A DNA stretch of 64,000 bases. Origin: Streptomyces sp. YIM 121038. Lineage in GTDB: Bacteria > Actinomycetota > Actinomycetes > Streptomycetales > Streptomycetaceae. A program made the translations under genes and the position numbers. The notes under the pieces are model-generated. The model did no database searches. It was not told the origin of the DNA and saw nothing but the letters and a program-made list of their open reading frames with translations. Numbering within the stretch: position 1 is the first letter of the stretch; each line of letters begins with the position of its first letter. The stretch lies in contig NZ_CP030772.1 in assembly GCF_006088715.1 (NCBI RefSeq), positions 1-64,000 of the forward strand, given 5' to 3'. This document shows, in pieces, positions 55,239 through 63,872 of the stretch.

Positions 55239-55628
55239 TCAGCGAGGGCCGCCAGGATGGGGGCGGCTGTGCTCGGTGCCGCCGGTCAGGTCAGGGCTCG
55301 GGTGCCCGGGCTCCGGGCGGCTGTCGAGGTGGGCCCGCACCGCGTCGGAGGCCTGGCGGGTCACGGAGTCCGTGACGGGCGCGGGTGCCGGCTGGCGGAG
55401 CCATGCCCGGTAGGCCCCGGCCTCGGCGCGAGCCTGCCGCCACAGGACCAGGAGCAGAGGGACGAGCGCGTCCGGGGCGGGCTGGGGACCGTCCTGAAGG
55501 ACGGGCAGGAGAACGATGGGGACCTGGGTCTTCTCCTGCAGGGCATTCAGCAGGCTGCGGTTGAGGGCACGGAGTGCGGCGAGTTCCGACGCGGAGTCTT
55601 CGACGGCCGGTGCGGTCTGGTCCGTCAT
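55239..55628 (-). CDS. Small hypothetical protein coupled to the WhiB-like gene
   Basis: This 129-residue protein starts at ATG 55628, overlapping the WhiB-like stop (ATGA). A central hydrophobic helix (VPIVLLPVLQDGPQ and ALVPLLLVLWRQA) could be amphipathic or membrane-associated. The tail is Pro-rich. Function is unknown. Confidence 0.6.
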   Translation of the reverse strand: MTDQTAPAVEDSASELAALRALNRSLLNALQEKTQVPIVLLPVLQDGPQPAPDALVPLLLVLWRQARAEAGAYRAWLRQPAPAPVTDSVTRQASDAVRAHLDSRPEPGHPSPDLTGGTEHSRPHPGGPR

Positions 55629-56272
55629 GCGGCCCACCCCGTCGCGCGCCGGTGTTCGGCCGTCAGCTTCTTGAAGCGGTACGCGGCGGCCAGGGTGTCG
55701 GCGTGGTTCTGCTTCCGGTACTTGACCGGGACCGAGAAGCCGATGCGGGTTCGGGCCAGTGTCTGGACCTCCCGGGCCGCATCGAGTCGCCGGGCCCGCT
55801 GCTCATCCGGACCGCGGTCGCAGATGACCGCAGCGGCCAGCCGGTCGGCCTCTTCACGGCCGAGCGCGAGTTGCTCCTCCTCGGCAGCTCCTCCGCGCAC
55901 TGCCAGGTCCTGCGGCTCCTCGGGGTAGCGCAGGGCGAGTTCGAGGCACGCAGCGGCGACCGGGCACGGTGTGCAGTACCGGGCGAGGGTCTGCTCCCGG
56001 CGCCCGTACCACTCGCTGGCTTCCTCGTCCTCGCGCCGGTAGAAGCTGTCGGTGTCGTTCGTGCCGCTGCAGCGTCCGAGCCGGAGGGCAGCACTCAGCT
56101 GGGGCTCGCGCATCTGCGCGGCGACGGCCCGTCCGTCGGCACCGGTGAGGTAGCCGTCGGCGGCGAGGTCGACCACCGGGTAGGAACAGGCGAGTTCGCG
56201 GGCAATCTCGTCGGCGGGGTGGTTCTGGCTGGCGGCGCCCGGCGTGGGGCAGCCAACTGGCATGCTGGTCAT
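55625..56272 (-). CDS. WhiB-like [4Fe-4S] transcription factor
   Basis: This 215-residue protein is longer than chromosomal Wbl proteins (about 85-130). The four cluster cysteines are present: Cys68 in GRCSGTNDTDSFY, then Cys100, Cys103 and Cys109 in RYCTPCPVAAACLE, giving C-x31-C-x2-C-x5-C. The turn DLAVRGGAAEEEQ stands where G[V/I]WGG is usual. A basic C-terminal tail (KYRKQNHADTLAAAYRFKKL) may contact DNA. Wbl proteins bind sigma factor and redox-sensitive clusters. It leads the minus-strand transfer operon, so it probably controls transfer genes. It is divergent from a GntR gene. Confidence 0.83.
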   Translation of the reverse strand: MTSMPVGCPTPGAASQNHPADEIARELACSYPVVDLAADGYLTGADGRAVAAQMREPQLSAALRLGRCSGTNDTDSFYRREDEEASEWYGRREQTLARYCTPCPVAAACLELALRYPEEPQDLAVRGGAAEEEQLALGREEADRLAAAVICDRGPDEQRARRLDAAREVQTLARTRIGFSVPVKYRKQNHADTLAAAYRFKKLTAEHRRATGWAA

Positions 56273-56401
56273 AGCGTCGTCTGTCCTTCGTGACGAAAAG
56301 AGGGGAAGAGGACGGCGTGCATCACCACGGCCTTCGAGGGCTCCAACCCCCTCGGAGGCCGTTTGCGTGGGCACGCCTGCGGGACGGGGCGTCACAACAC
56401 C

Positions 56402-56443
56402 CCCAACTGGCCTATCTGGCTTAAGCCACGTGAACCAGTTGGG
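56402..56443. promoter_or_regulatory. Candidate operator with nested dyad in the WhiB/GntR divergent region
   Basis: CCCAACTGG and CCAGTTGGG are 24 bp apart and enclose TGGCTTAAGCCA. The site lies about 130 bp upstream of the WhiB-like start, in the right place for its promoter. Confidence 0.5.
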
Positions 56444-56520
56444 ATGATGGTGCACCGCCTTCTGGATCAAGTCAAGGGCGGCAGCTGCGCCACGATCCCG
56501 CCCTGCGGCATCCCGGGGCC

Positions 56521-56551
56521 TGGCCATGCGGCAGGATGTCCCGCATGGCCA
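56521..56551. promoter_or_regulatory. Candidate autoregulatory operator overlapping the GntR start
   Basis: TGGCCATGCGG and CCGCATGGCCA form perfect 11-bp arms with a 9-bp spacer; the right arm contains ATG 56545. Self-repression by the GntR protein is the simplest reading. Confidence 0.5.
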
Positions 56552-57291
56552 GGCCCTCTACCAGCAAGTACGAGCTCGCCGACCGTCTGCGCACCGAGAT
56601 GCTCGACGGAGCTCCTGCGCGCCTCCCCGGCACCGTCATCTCGGTCCGCCGGCTCGCGATCGAGCTGGGGTGCGCGCGCAACACGCTGCTCGCCGCGATG
56701 AAGATCCTCGAGCAGGAGGGCCTCGTCCGCGCGCTGCCGCAGGCGGGATACGAACTGCTGCCCCCCGCGGCCCCCTTCGAGGCGCACCTCGACGAGCGCG
56801 GGCACGTCCGTCCCGCCCGGGAGCAGGCCGGGGACTCCGTCGAGCCGGTCATCGCGACCGCCCTCAAGGCCCCGGAAGCGGTGGCAACCGCCCTGGGCAG
56901 TCCGCCGGAGACGCGGGTCATGCTGTGGCGGAGCGTCCTGAGCCGGGCCGGTTCCCCCTGGGCCATCCGCGAGATGTACGTCCCGCTCGGCCTGGTCGAC
57001 CTCCAGGCACAGCACCTGCTGGCAACGGACCTCGTCGACGCGTCCGAGGTCCTGGACAAGGCCGGCCTGCCGGAAACCGCGTACGCGCACAGCACTTCGG
57101 CGCGGCCGACCAGGGACGACGAGTCCGAACTCCTCAAGTCGCCGGTCGCTCTGACGCTTTCGGTCCGGCGGGTCAGCTACAGCGGGAAGCGGGCACGGAG
57201 CTGCGAGTATGTGATCATCCGTGCAGATAGAGTTACTTTGACCGGTTCATCCGGCGATGTTCCCAACTATGGTGAACCTGACGCGAAGTGA
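56545..57291 (+). CDS. GntR-family transcriptional regulator (HutC/KorSA-like)
   Basis: This is a 248-residue regulator. The winged helix-turn-helix covers about 5-70 (ELADRLRTEMLDGAPARLPG, SVRRLAIELGCARNTLLAAM, LEQEGLVRALPQAGYEL). A UTRA-like ligand domain follows (about 90-245; VMLWRSVLSRAGSPWAIREM). Plasmid GntR proteins of this type (KorSA) repress transfer genes and prevent lethal TraB expression. ATG 56545 has CAGGA nine bases upstream; ATG 56536 is an alternative. It is divergent from the transfer operon. Confidence 0.82.
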   Translation: MARPSTSKYELADRLRTEMLDGAPARLPGTVISVRRLAIELGCARNTLLAAMKILEQEGLVRALPQAGYELLPPAAPFEAHLDERGHVRPAREQAGDSVEPVIATALKAPEAVATALGSPPETRVMLWRSVLSRAGSPWAIREMYVPLGLVDLQAQHLLATDLVDASEVLDKAGLPETAYAHSTSARPTRDDESELLKSPVALTLSVRRVSYSGKRARSCEYVIIRADRVTLTGSSGDVPNYGEPDAK

Positions 57292-57407
57292 TCCCTGATC
57301 AGCGCGACGCGCGAGGGAAACCGGTCCGTCAACAGGCTGTGCACATCGGTTGCCGTTGGGGATAGGGTGACCATCGATTGATCTACTGCTAGCCCTGACA
57401 ACACGAT

Positions 57408-57437
57408 GCCCCCAGACTTTCCGCAAAGTCCGGGGGC
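57408..57437 (+). terminator. Terminator-like hairpin after the GntR gene
   Basis: GCCCCCAGACTTT and AAAGTCCGGGGGC pair with one mismatch around CCGC. It lies 117 bases after the gntR-like stop. Confidence 0.6.
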
Positions 57438-58325
57438 GTGTATCGCGTTCGAGAAACCGAGTAAGGCGGTGTTCTCGTGGTGGAGCGTACCCGCACCCAC
57501 GCACAGATGCACAGTCAGCCCGGCCTCTGCGCTGCGTCCAAGACGCCGACAGGTCGGGGTATTTCGCTGTGCGGACACCGCCCGCTGCTCGTGGCACGCG
57601 TCGAGGGGGGCGGGATGTCGTAGAGACCCGGGCGGGCGCCCCCTAGCAGGGGAGCGCTCCTCGCCCTTCCGTGCCAGCGCCGGAGTATCCAGCTCCATTG
57701 CCAGCCTTCACCGCTCCTCCGGAGTATCCAGCTCCGTCGAGCGAAGAACCAGACCGCTAGGTCTGGAGATCACTGCCTCCCAGCAGCAACAGCCCCTAAG
57801 GGCTTCAGCCATCCCTGGCGCTAACCAGGGAGGACGGAGTACATCTTGCAGCACCGCCATGGCTTTTGTCAGCTCAGCAGCCCTCCGCAGACGCTCTTCT
57901 CGGCCATTCGCCTCTCGTTCGTCACCTCGGCATCACACGCCGTGACGGCAAATCATCCTGTTGGTGAATCAATGCCGCATTGGTCCGGTTCTGTCCTGGG
58001 CCTGAGGGCAGCGCGTCCGCGCGACCTGCTGACGGCCGTCCGTCCGCCGGGCCCGGCCAGCTGAATCCGCCCCTCCTCGGCCAGGAATCCGGACAAGGGG
58101 GTTCGCCCGCCTGTCCCGCAGTGGCCCAGGAACTGTTCGCGCTCTGCTGCACGCCGACTTTCAGCAGGCGGCCCTTGGCACATCACCGTGCCTGCGGCCG
58201 CCGGGGATGACGCCCCTCTGATCGCAGCCGAGCGCCTGGTCCTATCTGCAAGGCCGTTTCTCCCGCACACCGGCGAGAACGGCAACTCGAAGCGCACCGC
58301 GGACGGATGAGTCACATCGCCGACG
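57438..58325. other. Gap of about 890 bp before the winged-helix gene
   Basis: Apart from the structured element at 57680-57830 I see no credible gene. The ORF across 57406-57945 lacks coding character (Ser/Arg/Pro mixture with no coherent motif). Confidence 0.5.
57680..57830. ncRNA. Candidate structured RNA or control element upstream of the winged-helix gene
   Basis: Two direct copies of CGGAGTATCCAGCTCC (57681 and 57720) precede three consecutive hairpins: CCAGACC/GGTCTGG with loop GCTA (57749-57766), AGCCCCTAAGGGCT (57791-57804), and CCCTGG/CCAGGG with loop CGCTAA (57813-57830). The strand is unknown. Position before a probable replication gene suggests a copy-control RNA, which is speculative. 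Confidence 0.35.
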
Positions 58326-60059
58326 GTGCGCGGGGGAAGCGTGTCCAGTTCTCTGCTCGCCACCGCGCCGCCCGGTCCGGCCCTGCCGCCGCCCGGTCCG
58401 GCCAGCGTGCCCGACGGCTCTGCCCGTGCCCGGCGCCAGCGCGTCAAAGTGCCCATGCGCCTGGTGGAGTCGGCGCACTACGCCGATGTGGCCCTGGCCG
58501 TGTACATGAAGATCAAAGCGCTCGCGCGGCGGGAGGAAGGCTGCACCGCGGGAGCCACGGTCCTCGCCTCCTATCTCGGGCTCTCGCGCTCCTCCGTCGA
58601 ACGGGGCATCGCCCAGCTGCGCAGGCCCGGCCCGGATGGGGTCATCGAGCTCCCGGTCAACCAGAGGCGTTCTCTGCCCGGCGGGTCCGGGACCACGGCA
58701 CGGCGCCGCGTACGTCCCATGCAGCGGGAGGAACGCTTCATCTGGCTGCCGGTCGCCGCCTGTGAGGACCTGACGCCGCGGCAGTTGAGGGCGTACGCCG
58801 TTCTCTGCTTCGCCCAGGTTCAGCGGATCCCGCTCTCCGAAGGCGAGCTCGCCGGCCACCTGCGTCACCACTCCGGGGCGCGTGCGGGAACGCCGCTGTC
58901 TGCGGCGGCCGCGGGGAAGGTCGTCGACGCCCTGGAGGCAGCCGGCTGGGTGAGCGTGCTCCGCAGGGCCGGGGCGCAGGGTCGCCATCAGTTCATCGCG
59001 CACGACATCCCCCCGTTCTCCCAGGGTCCGGAGTCCCGGCCGTCAGCCGGGGCGACGGCCCCCGTGGGTTCAGCACTTGATGAGGGATCGGGTGTGATTG
59101 CTGGTGAGGGGTCGCTCGCGACTAAGGAAGACCCGAGTACTGACCGACCTGATGACGAGCGCCGCCCTGCCTCACCCGCCGTAGGCGAGGTACAGGTGGA
59201 AGAGCAGGCTTCGCCTGTGGAAAACCCTGGTCCGGATCCTGCCCCTACCGATGGAGTGGCTGGTTTCGCGCTGCGCGCGGGCCAGCAACAGCCTCCTGCC
59301 TCATCCTCAGAGCGTCGTAAGCGCCAGGGCCGCTACAACGGGCCTGCGCTGACCTTGCATCCGCGCATCGTCGAGGTCCTCGAGCCGGTTCAGGTGCTCT
59401 ACGAGCGGGCCAACACGTTCATGCAACGGCGCATCGCCCGTGAGGTCGGCCGTCAGCTCGATCTCGGGTGCGATGCGGAGCGGCTTCGCCAGCGCCTGAC
59501 TGCCCGGTTCGCGACCGTGATGATGTCCGAGATCAAGGACCCCGCGCGGTGGCTGACGGGTGTCGCTCTGCCGCGGTGGGGCTGCGGCCACTTCGCCTGC
59601 GAGGCTGGCGTGCTGTGGCCGAGCGGAGAGCCGTGCGCGACCTGCGCCGAGGTCCTGGCCGCACGCCGGGAGCAGCGCCAGCGGGCCCGTCGGATCGAGC
59701 TGGGCCAGTGCCTGGAGCATGGTCTCGGCGGCCGCGACTCGCTGTGCCCGTTGTGCCCCTCTCCCCCCACGCTGAGCCCCGGCCGCGGGTGCCCCGACGC
59801 GCCTTCTCCTCTTCCGGACCGTTCGGACTGCCGCGCCTGCGGCTGCCGGATCAAGCTCGTGGGCCCGGCGGTCCGCGACGGCCTGTGCATGCCGTGCCGG
59901 AACCTGCGAGAACCGGGCACGGCGCAGCCGCAGAGACCAGCCGCTCCAGTCCGGTGCGCGGGATGGCGTGAGGAAGCGTGCGACCGGAATGCCTTGCCTG
60001 CCCGTGACGTCTGCGCTCGGCACCGGGCACAGGAGCTGCTTGCCGAGGCCGCCGGATGA
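58326..60059 (+). CDS. Winged-helix protein with C-terminal Cys motifs, possible replication initiator
   Basis: This is a 577-residue protein. Residues about 44-110 form a winged helix like that of plasmid Rep proteins (MRLVESAHYADVALAVYMKI, TVLASYLGLSRSSVERGIAQ). A second helical domain follows (WLPVAACEDLTPRQLRAYAV). After a Ser/Pro/Glu linker comes RIVEVLEPVQVLYERANTFM and a Cys-rich end (CGHFACEAG, CATCAEV, CPLCPS, CRACGC, CMPCRN) that probably binds zinc. An iteron-rich gap follows directly. The start is uncertain: GTG 58326 has no clear ribosome site and GTG 58341 or ATG 58455 are possible. It could instead be a transcription factor. Confidence 0.6.
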   Translation: MRGGSVSSSLLATAPPGPALPPPGPASVPDGSARARRQRVKVPMRLVESAHYADVALAVYMKIKALARREEGCTAGATVLASYLGLSRSSVERGIAQLRRPGPDGVIELPVNQRRSLPGGSGTTARRRVRPMQREERFIWLPVAACEDLTPRQLRAYAVLCFAQVQRIPLSEGELAGHLRHHSGARAGTPLSAAAAGKVVDALEAAGWVSVLRRAGAQGRHQFIAHDIPPFSQGPESRPSAGATAPVGSALDEGSGVIAGEGSLATKEDPSTDRPDDERRPASPAVGEVQVEEQASPVENPGPDPAPTDGVAGFALRAGQQQPPASSSERRKRQGRYNGPALTLHPRIVEVLEPVQVLYERANTFMQRRIAREVGRQLDLGCDAERLRQRLTARFATVMMSEIKDPARWLTGVALPRWGCGHFACEAGVLWPSGEPCATCAEVLAARREQRQRARRIELGQCLEHGLGGRDSLCPLCPSPPTLSPGRGCPDAPSPLPDRSDCRACGCRIKLVGPAVRDGLCMPCRNLREPGTAQPQRPAAPVRCAGWREEACDRNALPARDVCARHRAQELLAEAAG

Positions 60060-61088
60060 GCAGGCCGCCGTGCGCGCACCGTGTACTGGGTGCGTATCCA
60101 GCGGATCCGGGACCGAACGGCTCTGGTGCGGGGGCAGCGCACGGTGCGCGCACCGCCGCGTGGGCGTCTGCGCGCACCGTGCGATCCGGCGAAGACATGT
60201 GCGCGTCCGACCGCGTGGTGCGGCTGCGGTGCGTGCGGCGGCGACCGCCACGCACGGCACACCTGTCGGCCTGCGCACCGGGGTGCACAGGAATCGGGCC
60301 ACAAGACGGAGGGCTGATGCCCTGCCCGGTACGACTCGCCGGTCTGATCACGCACCGTCACAACTGAGAGGCCGCCGGGGCGAGGCAATCCGGGCCCACG
60401 GTCGCCGAGTTACCCCTTGTCCGGCTTCCGGATCCTGACGCAAGTACCCCTTGTCCTCCTCCCGGAAGTTTCCCTTCCGCCCCTTGTCCGGCTCTGCGGC
60501 CTGTTGTGTTTCTCCTAGACCGGGTTCGCTACCTCGCCGAATCGCCCGTGGCTGGCGGCACGTCAGGCGTGGCGGTCCCAGAGCCGCAGGCGATGACGCT
60601 GCCAGGGAGGTCGTTCAACCGCTGTCACGCTGTGTCAGGCGTGGCTGGGGTGCGCGCTCCGTCAGGTGGCGATGCGCGGCGTTGTCCTACGGCTCGCGCC
60701 TTCACGGCCTGCTGCCCGTGGGGGCGCCGTCGCGGCCGGATGGGCTGCGGCGGTGCGGCGTGCACCACGCGGCCGGTGCGCCATCAGTTCGCGCTCGGCC
60801 TGCGGGTGCGCGCACCCGGGCACCGTGCCACAGGACCTCGCTCCGCACGCGTGCGCCTGGTCCTCCGCGCACTGGGCGCACCGGTGCGCACCCCCTTGTC
60901 CGGCCCGCGCACTGGTGCGCGCACGTTCGCCCGCACCCCTTGTCCGGGTGCGCACGGGTGCGCACGGCCGGGTCCTGCGGGGTGCGTTCTGCCTTGACCG
61001 CTGTGGCCGGCGGGCGTGATCAGACCGCGGACAAGGGGGGTCAAAAGATCGTCAGCGGCATCCACCGGATGACGAAGGACGGTCTCGG
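60060..61088. other. Candidate replication origin with two iteron families
   Basis: No gene is seen in these 1,029 bp. CCCCTTGTCC occurs directly at 60413, 60447, 60480, 60892 and 60936, and inverted at 61029. A second family of GTGCGC/GCGCAC units is dense at 60070-60300 and 60780-60980, including CGGTGCGCGCACCG-like palindromes. Location just after a probable Rep gene, with two iteron clusters around a spacer, fits a plasmid origin. The inverted copy lies just upstream of the next gene and may also regulate it. Confidence 0.6.
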
Positions 61089-62024
61089 ATGTCGCACCGC
61101 ACCCGCTCTCACAACACCCTCTCCGCCTCGGCCACCGACGAGGGCTCCCGCACTCTGCAGAGCCTCAACAGCGACTGGGCGGCCCTCGCCGACGATTCCC
61201 GCGCCTGCAACCAGGTGGCCGCCTGGGCCGCGGAGGACTCCCGGTTCGCTGGCGCCCGGTCACCGCAGGACGTAGTCGATGCGATCACCGGCCTCTTCCG
61301 CCGCGGCGCCTGGGAGGACCACGACCAGGCGATGCTCTTCTTGCTGCGGCACGCCCAGGGAACAGGGGCCGAGCGTGACCTGGCCTGGCGTACGGCAGCG
61401 CGCGTGATGTTGCCGAAGGCCGTGTCTATGGCGAAGACCCAGCAGCGCGACGGGGTCCTGTGGGACGACATCGTCTCGGCGGCGTTCGCCTCGCTCTTCG
61501 AGGTCGTGGGCACCTACCCCCTGGAGCGCCGGCCCCGCGGCGTCTTCGCGAACATCGCGATGGACACGCTCGTCCTGACGCAGAAGACGCTGGCGGCCGA
61601 CTACGACAACCGCGACGCCCTGCGGGAGATAGGGGACGCGCTCCTGCCACTGGCCGGCGACCGCTCCGCCGCCCTGCTCCCGGCCGGCGACCCCGACCCG
61701 GTGACGCAGGCCCATCTGGCCGACTGCCTCGTGCGCGCCGTCGAGCTGGAGATCGTCAGCAGCGACGAGCCGGAGCTGTGCGCCGAGGACCCGCGGGCCG
61801 AGCTGCTCTCCCTGGTGATGTGGGCGGTCGACATCCAGGCGCTGAAGGTCAGTGACGCCCAGCGGATCGCGAGCTACTACCTCGACGTCCCTGCCACCCC
61901 CGGCCGCACCGCCCGCACCCGCCGGTCGATGGGCAGCGAGGGGGCGCGCCTGCGCCAGCGCGCCAGCCGCGCCGTGCGCCCGCTGCGCCAGGCCGTGCGC
62001 ACGACGCTCCCGGCGGCCGCCTGA
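61089..62024 (+). CDS. Sigma-factor-like or helical regulatory protein of the second transfer cluster
   Basis: This is a 311-residue helical protein. The centre resembles sigma region 2 (VLWDDIVSAAFASLFEVVGT, RGVFANIAMDTLVLTQKTLA), and the C-terminus is a basic helix (ARLRQRASRAVRPLRQAVRT). No clear region 4 is seen, so a true sigma factor is not established. ATG 61089 follows GAAGGA. It leads a plus-strand operon with TcpC-like genes. Confidence 0.55.
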   Translation: MSHRTRSHNTLSASATDEGSRTLQSLNSDWAALADDSRACNQVAAWAAEDSRFAGARSPQDVVDAITGLFRRGAWEDHDQAMLFLLRHAQGTGAERDLAWRTAARVMLPKAVSMAKTQQRDGVLWDDIVSAAFASLFEVVGTYPLERRPRGVFANIAMDTLVLTQKTLAADYDNRDALREIGDALLPLAGDRSAALLPAGDPDPVTQAHLADCLVRAVELEIVSSDEPELCAEDPRAELLSLVMWAVDIQALKVSDAQRIASYYLDVPATPGRTARTRRSMGSEGARLRQRASRAVRPLRQAVRTTLPAAA

Positions 62025-62131
62025 AGTTTCTCCGCCCCTGCTGTCACACGGCGGATCGAAAACACACCTCTACGGGCAATCCGCGTCGCCCTCCTCTCCA
62101 GCCTGACCACCGACTTCACGGGAGCACCTCC

Positions 62132-62413
62132 ATGACTGCCACCAGCTCAACCGGCTCCGCCCCTGCCGGCTCGCTCGCCGACGAGGACGAGACTCGCGTG
62201 GCCTCGGCCCGCATCACCGCCACCCGCCTGGGCACCGCGCTGGTGCGCGACCCGCTCGACCGCACGGTGCACGAGCAGATGCGCCACTTCCTCGATCACG
62301 ACTCGGAGCCCGCCCTTCGGTCCTGGGCCGCACTGAAGGCGCGTACCCCGGAGGAACTCAAGTCGCGTATCGCCGAGCTCCTGATGGCTCAGGCCGAGCG
62401 GAGCGTGTCGTGA
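62132..62413 (+). CDS. Small hypothetical protein of the second transfer cluster
   Basis: This 93-residue acidic, helical protein starts at ATG 62132 after GGGAG. Its stop overlaps the GTG of the next gene. The middle reads TRLGTALVRDPLDRTVHEQM. It may be an accessory of the transfer channel, by coupling only. Confidence 0.6.
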   Translation: MTATSSTGSAPAGSLADEDETRVASARITATRLGTALVRDPLDRTVHEQMRHFLDHDSEPALRSWAALKARTPEELKSRIAELLMAQAERSVS

Positions 62414-63528
62414 AGCGCCTCCGCCGCAAGGCCCGTCGCCAGCAGCAGGACTGGCCCGAGGACGCCGTCGCCGACGCTGTGGAGACAGCTCCGGCAGCAA
62501 CCGAGCAGGACGCCTCCGCAGCTGCGGAGGCCGGTGGCTGGAAGACCAGCACGGCGGGGCTCGCCGGTCTCGCGCGCCTGGCTCGTCTGGGTGCGTGGGT
62601 ACTCGTCGCTTCCGGTCCGGTCATCGGGGTCCTGGCCCTGATGGGGTCGTCCGCGCCCGCCCAGAGCGCACCCAAGTCCGCGCCTGCGGTGAAGTCGAAC
62701 GCCTCCACCGGGCCTGCGGGGTTCGCGCAGCTCTTTGTCGGCGCCTACCTGGAGGCCGGTGAAGGGTCCGAGGAGAAGCTGACCCCGTACTACTCGGGCA
62801 GCGTCGCGCTCACGCACCCGGCCGGGACCCGGAGCGCCCTGCGCACCCAGGCCATGGACGCCCGTGAGGTCTCCCCCGGCTACTGGTCCGTCACGGTCGC
62901 GGTCAACGTCGCGGCGAAGTCCAAGAAGGGCGGCGGATACAGCGACGCCGGGGTGCAGTACTTCCGCGTCGCCGTCCAGTCGACCAGCGAGGACAGGACG
63001 AGCGGCTACACAGCCGTCTCGCTGCCGGCGCAGGTAGCGGCGCCCGCGGCGCTCAAGCCGGGCGACCTCGGCTACCCCACCTCCCGCGGCAGCGGCGCCA
63101 ACGACCCTGCGTCCGACACCGCGGCCAGCTTCCTCAAGGCCTACATCGCCGGCCAAGGCGAGCTCGACCGGTACACCTCGCCCGGCGTCCGCATCTCGCC
63201 CGTGGTGCCCACCCCCTACACCTCGATCAAGGTCACCGGCGTTCAGGACGACTCCGCCGACGGCACCTCCGCGAAGGTCCCCGGCGACGGCAAGCGCAGG
63301 CGGCTCCTGATCACCGTCGACGCCCAGGACAAAGCCGGCAACTCCTTCCCCCTCACCTATGCGCTCGGTCTGACCGCACGGTCAGGGCGCTGGGAGGTCG
63401 CCTCCCTCGACGACGCCCCGGCCACCGCCTCCGCCAGCACGCCCTCCGCTGCCCCGGACACGCAGGCCCCGTCGGCGCCGTCGGCTTCGGCCACCCCCGG
63501 CGGCTCCGCGTCGCCGCACAGCGGCTGA
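62410..63528 (+). CDS. TcpC-like (VirB8-type) conjugation channel protein
   Basis: This 372-residue protein has a basic cytoplasmic start, one membrane segment (LGAWVLVASGPVIGVLALMG at about 59-78) and two extracellular domains of similar layout. The first contains FAQLFVGAYLEAGEGSEEKL and SVTVAVNVA. The second contains ASFLKAYIAGQGELDRYTSP and RRLLITVDAQD. This is the pattern of TcpC/conjugative-transposon proteins, NTF2-like relatives of VirB8 that scaffold Gram-positive type IV secretion. GTG 62410 overlaps the previous stop. The tail is Pro/Ser/Ala-rich. Confidence 0.8.
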   Translation: MKRLRRKARRQQQDWPEDAVADAVETAPAATEQDASAAAEAGGWKTSTAGLAGLARLARLGAWVLVASGPVIGVLALMGSSAPAQSAPKSAPAVKSNASTGPAGFAQLFVGAYLEAGEGSEEKLTPYYSGSVALTHPAGTRSALRTQAMDAREVSPGYWSVTVAVNVAAKSKKGGGYSDAGVQYFRVAVQSTSEDRTSGYTAVSLPAQVAAPAALKPGDLGYPTSRGSGANDPASDTAASFLKAYIAGQGELDRYTSPGVRISPVVPTPYTSIKVTGVQDDSADGTSAKVPGDGKRRRLLITVDAQDKAGNSFPLTYALGLTARSGRWEVASLDDAPATASASTPSAAPDTQAPSAPSASATPGGSASPHSG

Positions 63529-63554
63529 CCTCCCCCACGAAAGAGGAAACGTTC

Positions 63555-63872
63555 ATGCACTCTCTCGCCGCAGACCCGAACACCGTCGTTCTCGCCGGTG
63601 ACCTGCTCGACTGGGCCACGCTCAAGACCAACCAGATCGGCACGCTGATCAAGGGCGTCGTGTTCGTGATGGTGCTGGCCGCGGTCGCGACGGCGTACTG
63701 GAAGACCAAGTCCTGGGTAGCCACCCTCGTCGCGTTCCTCCTGGGCGCGCTCGTGCTGTGGGGCATCGCCAACCTGCCCAGCCTGCAGAACAAGGTCGGC
63801 TCCGAGATCGAGGACCAGGGCCTGCACGCCCCGCGGGTGCCCGGCGCCGAAGACGTCCAGGCGTCGCTGTGA
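63555..63872 (+). CDS. Small membrane protein of the type IV-like transfer cluster
   Basis: This 105-residue protein has two hydrophobic segments (GVVFVMVLAAVATAYW and WVATLVAFLLGALVLWGIA) and an acidic end. ATG 63555 follows GAGGAAA. Similar small proteins sit beside TcpC-type genes and may be pilin- or TrbC-like; the match here is by topology and context. Confidence 0.7.
   Translation: MHSLAADPNTVVLAGDLLDWATLKTNQIGTLIKGVVFVMVLAAVATAYWKTKSWVATLVAFLLGALVLWGIANLPSLQNKVGSEIEDQGLHAPRVPGAEDVQASL

Noticed and set aside
57406..57945. 179-residue plus-strand ORF after the GntR gene
   Set aside because: It runs through a terminator hairpin, direct repeats and stem-loops, with no coding character.
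60451..61275. 274-residue plus-strand ORF over the iteron region
   Set aside because: It is made of iteron translation and low complexity, and it overlaps the well-supported 61089 gene in another frame.
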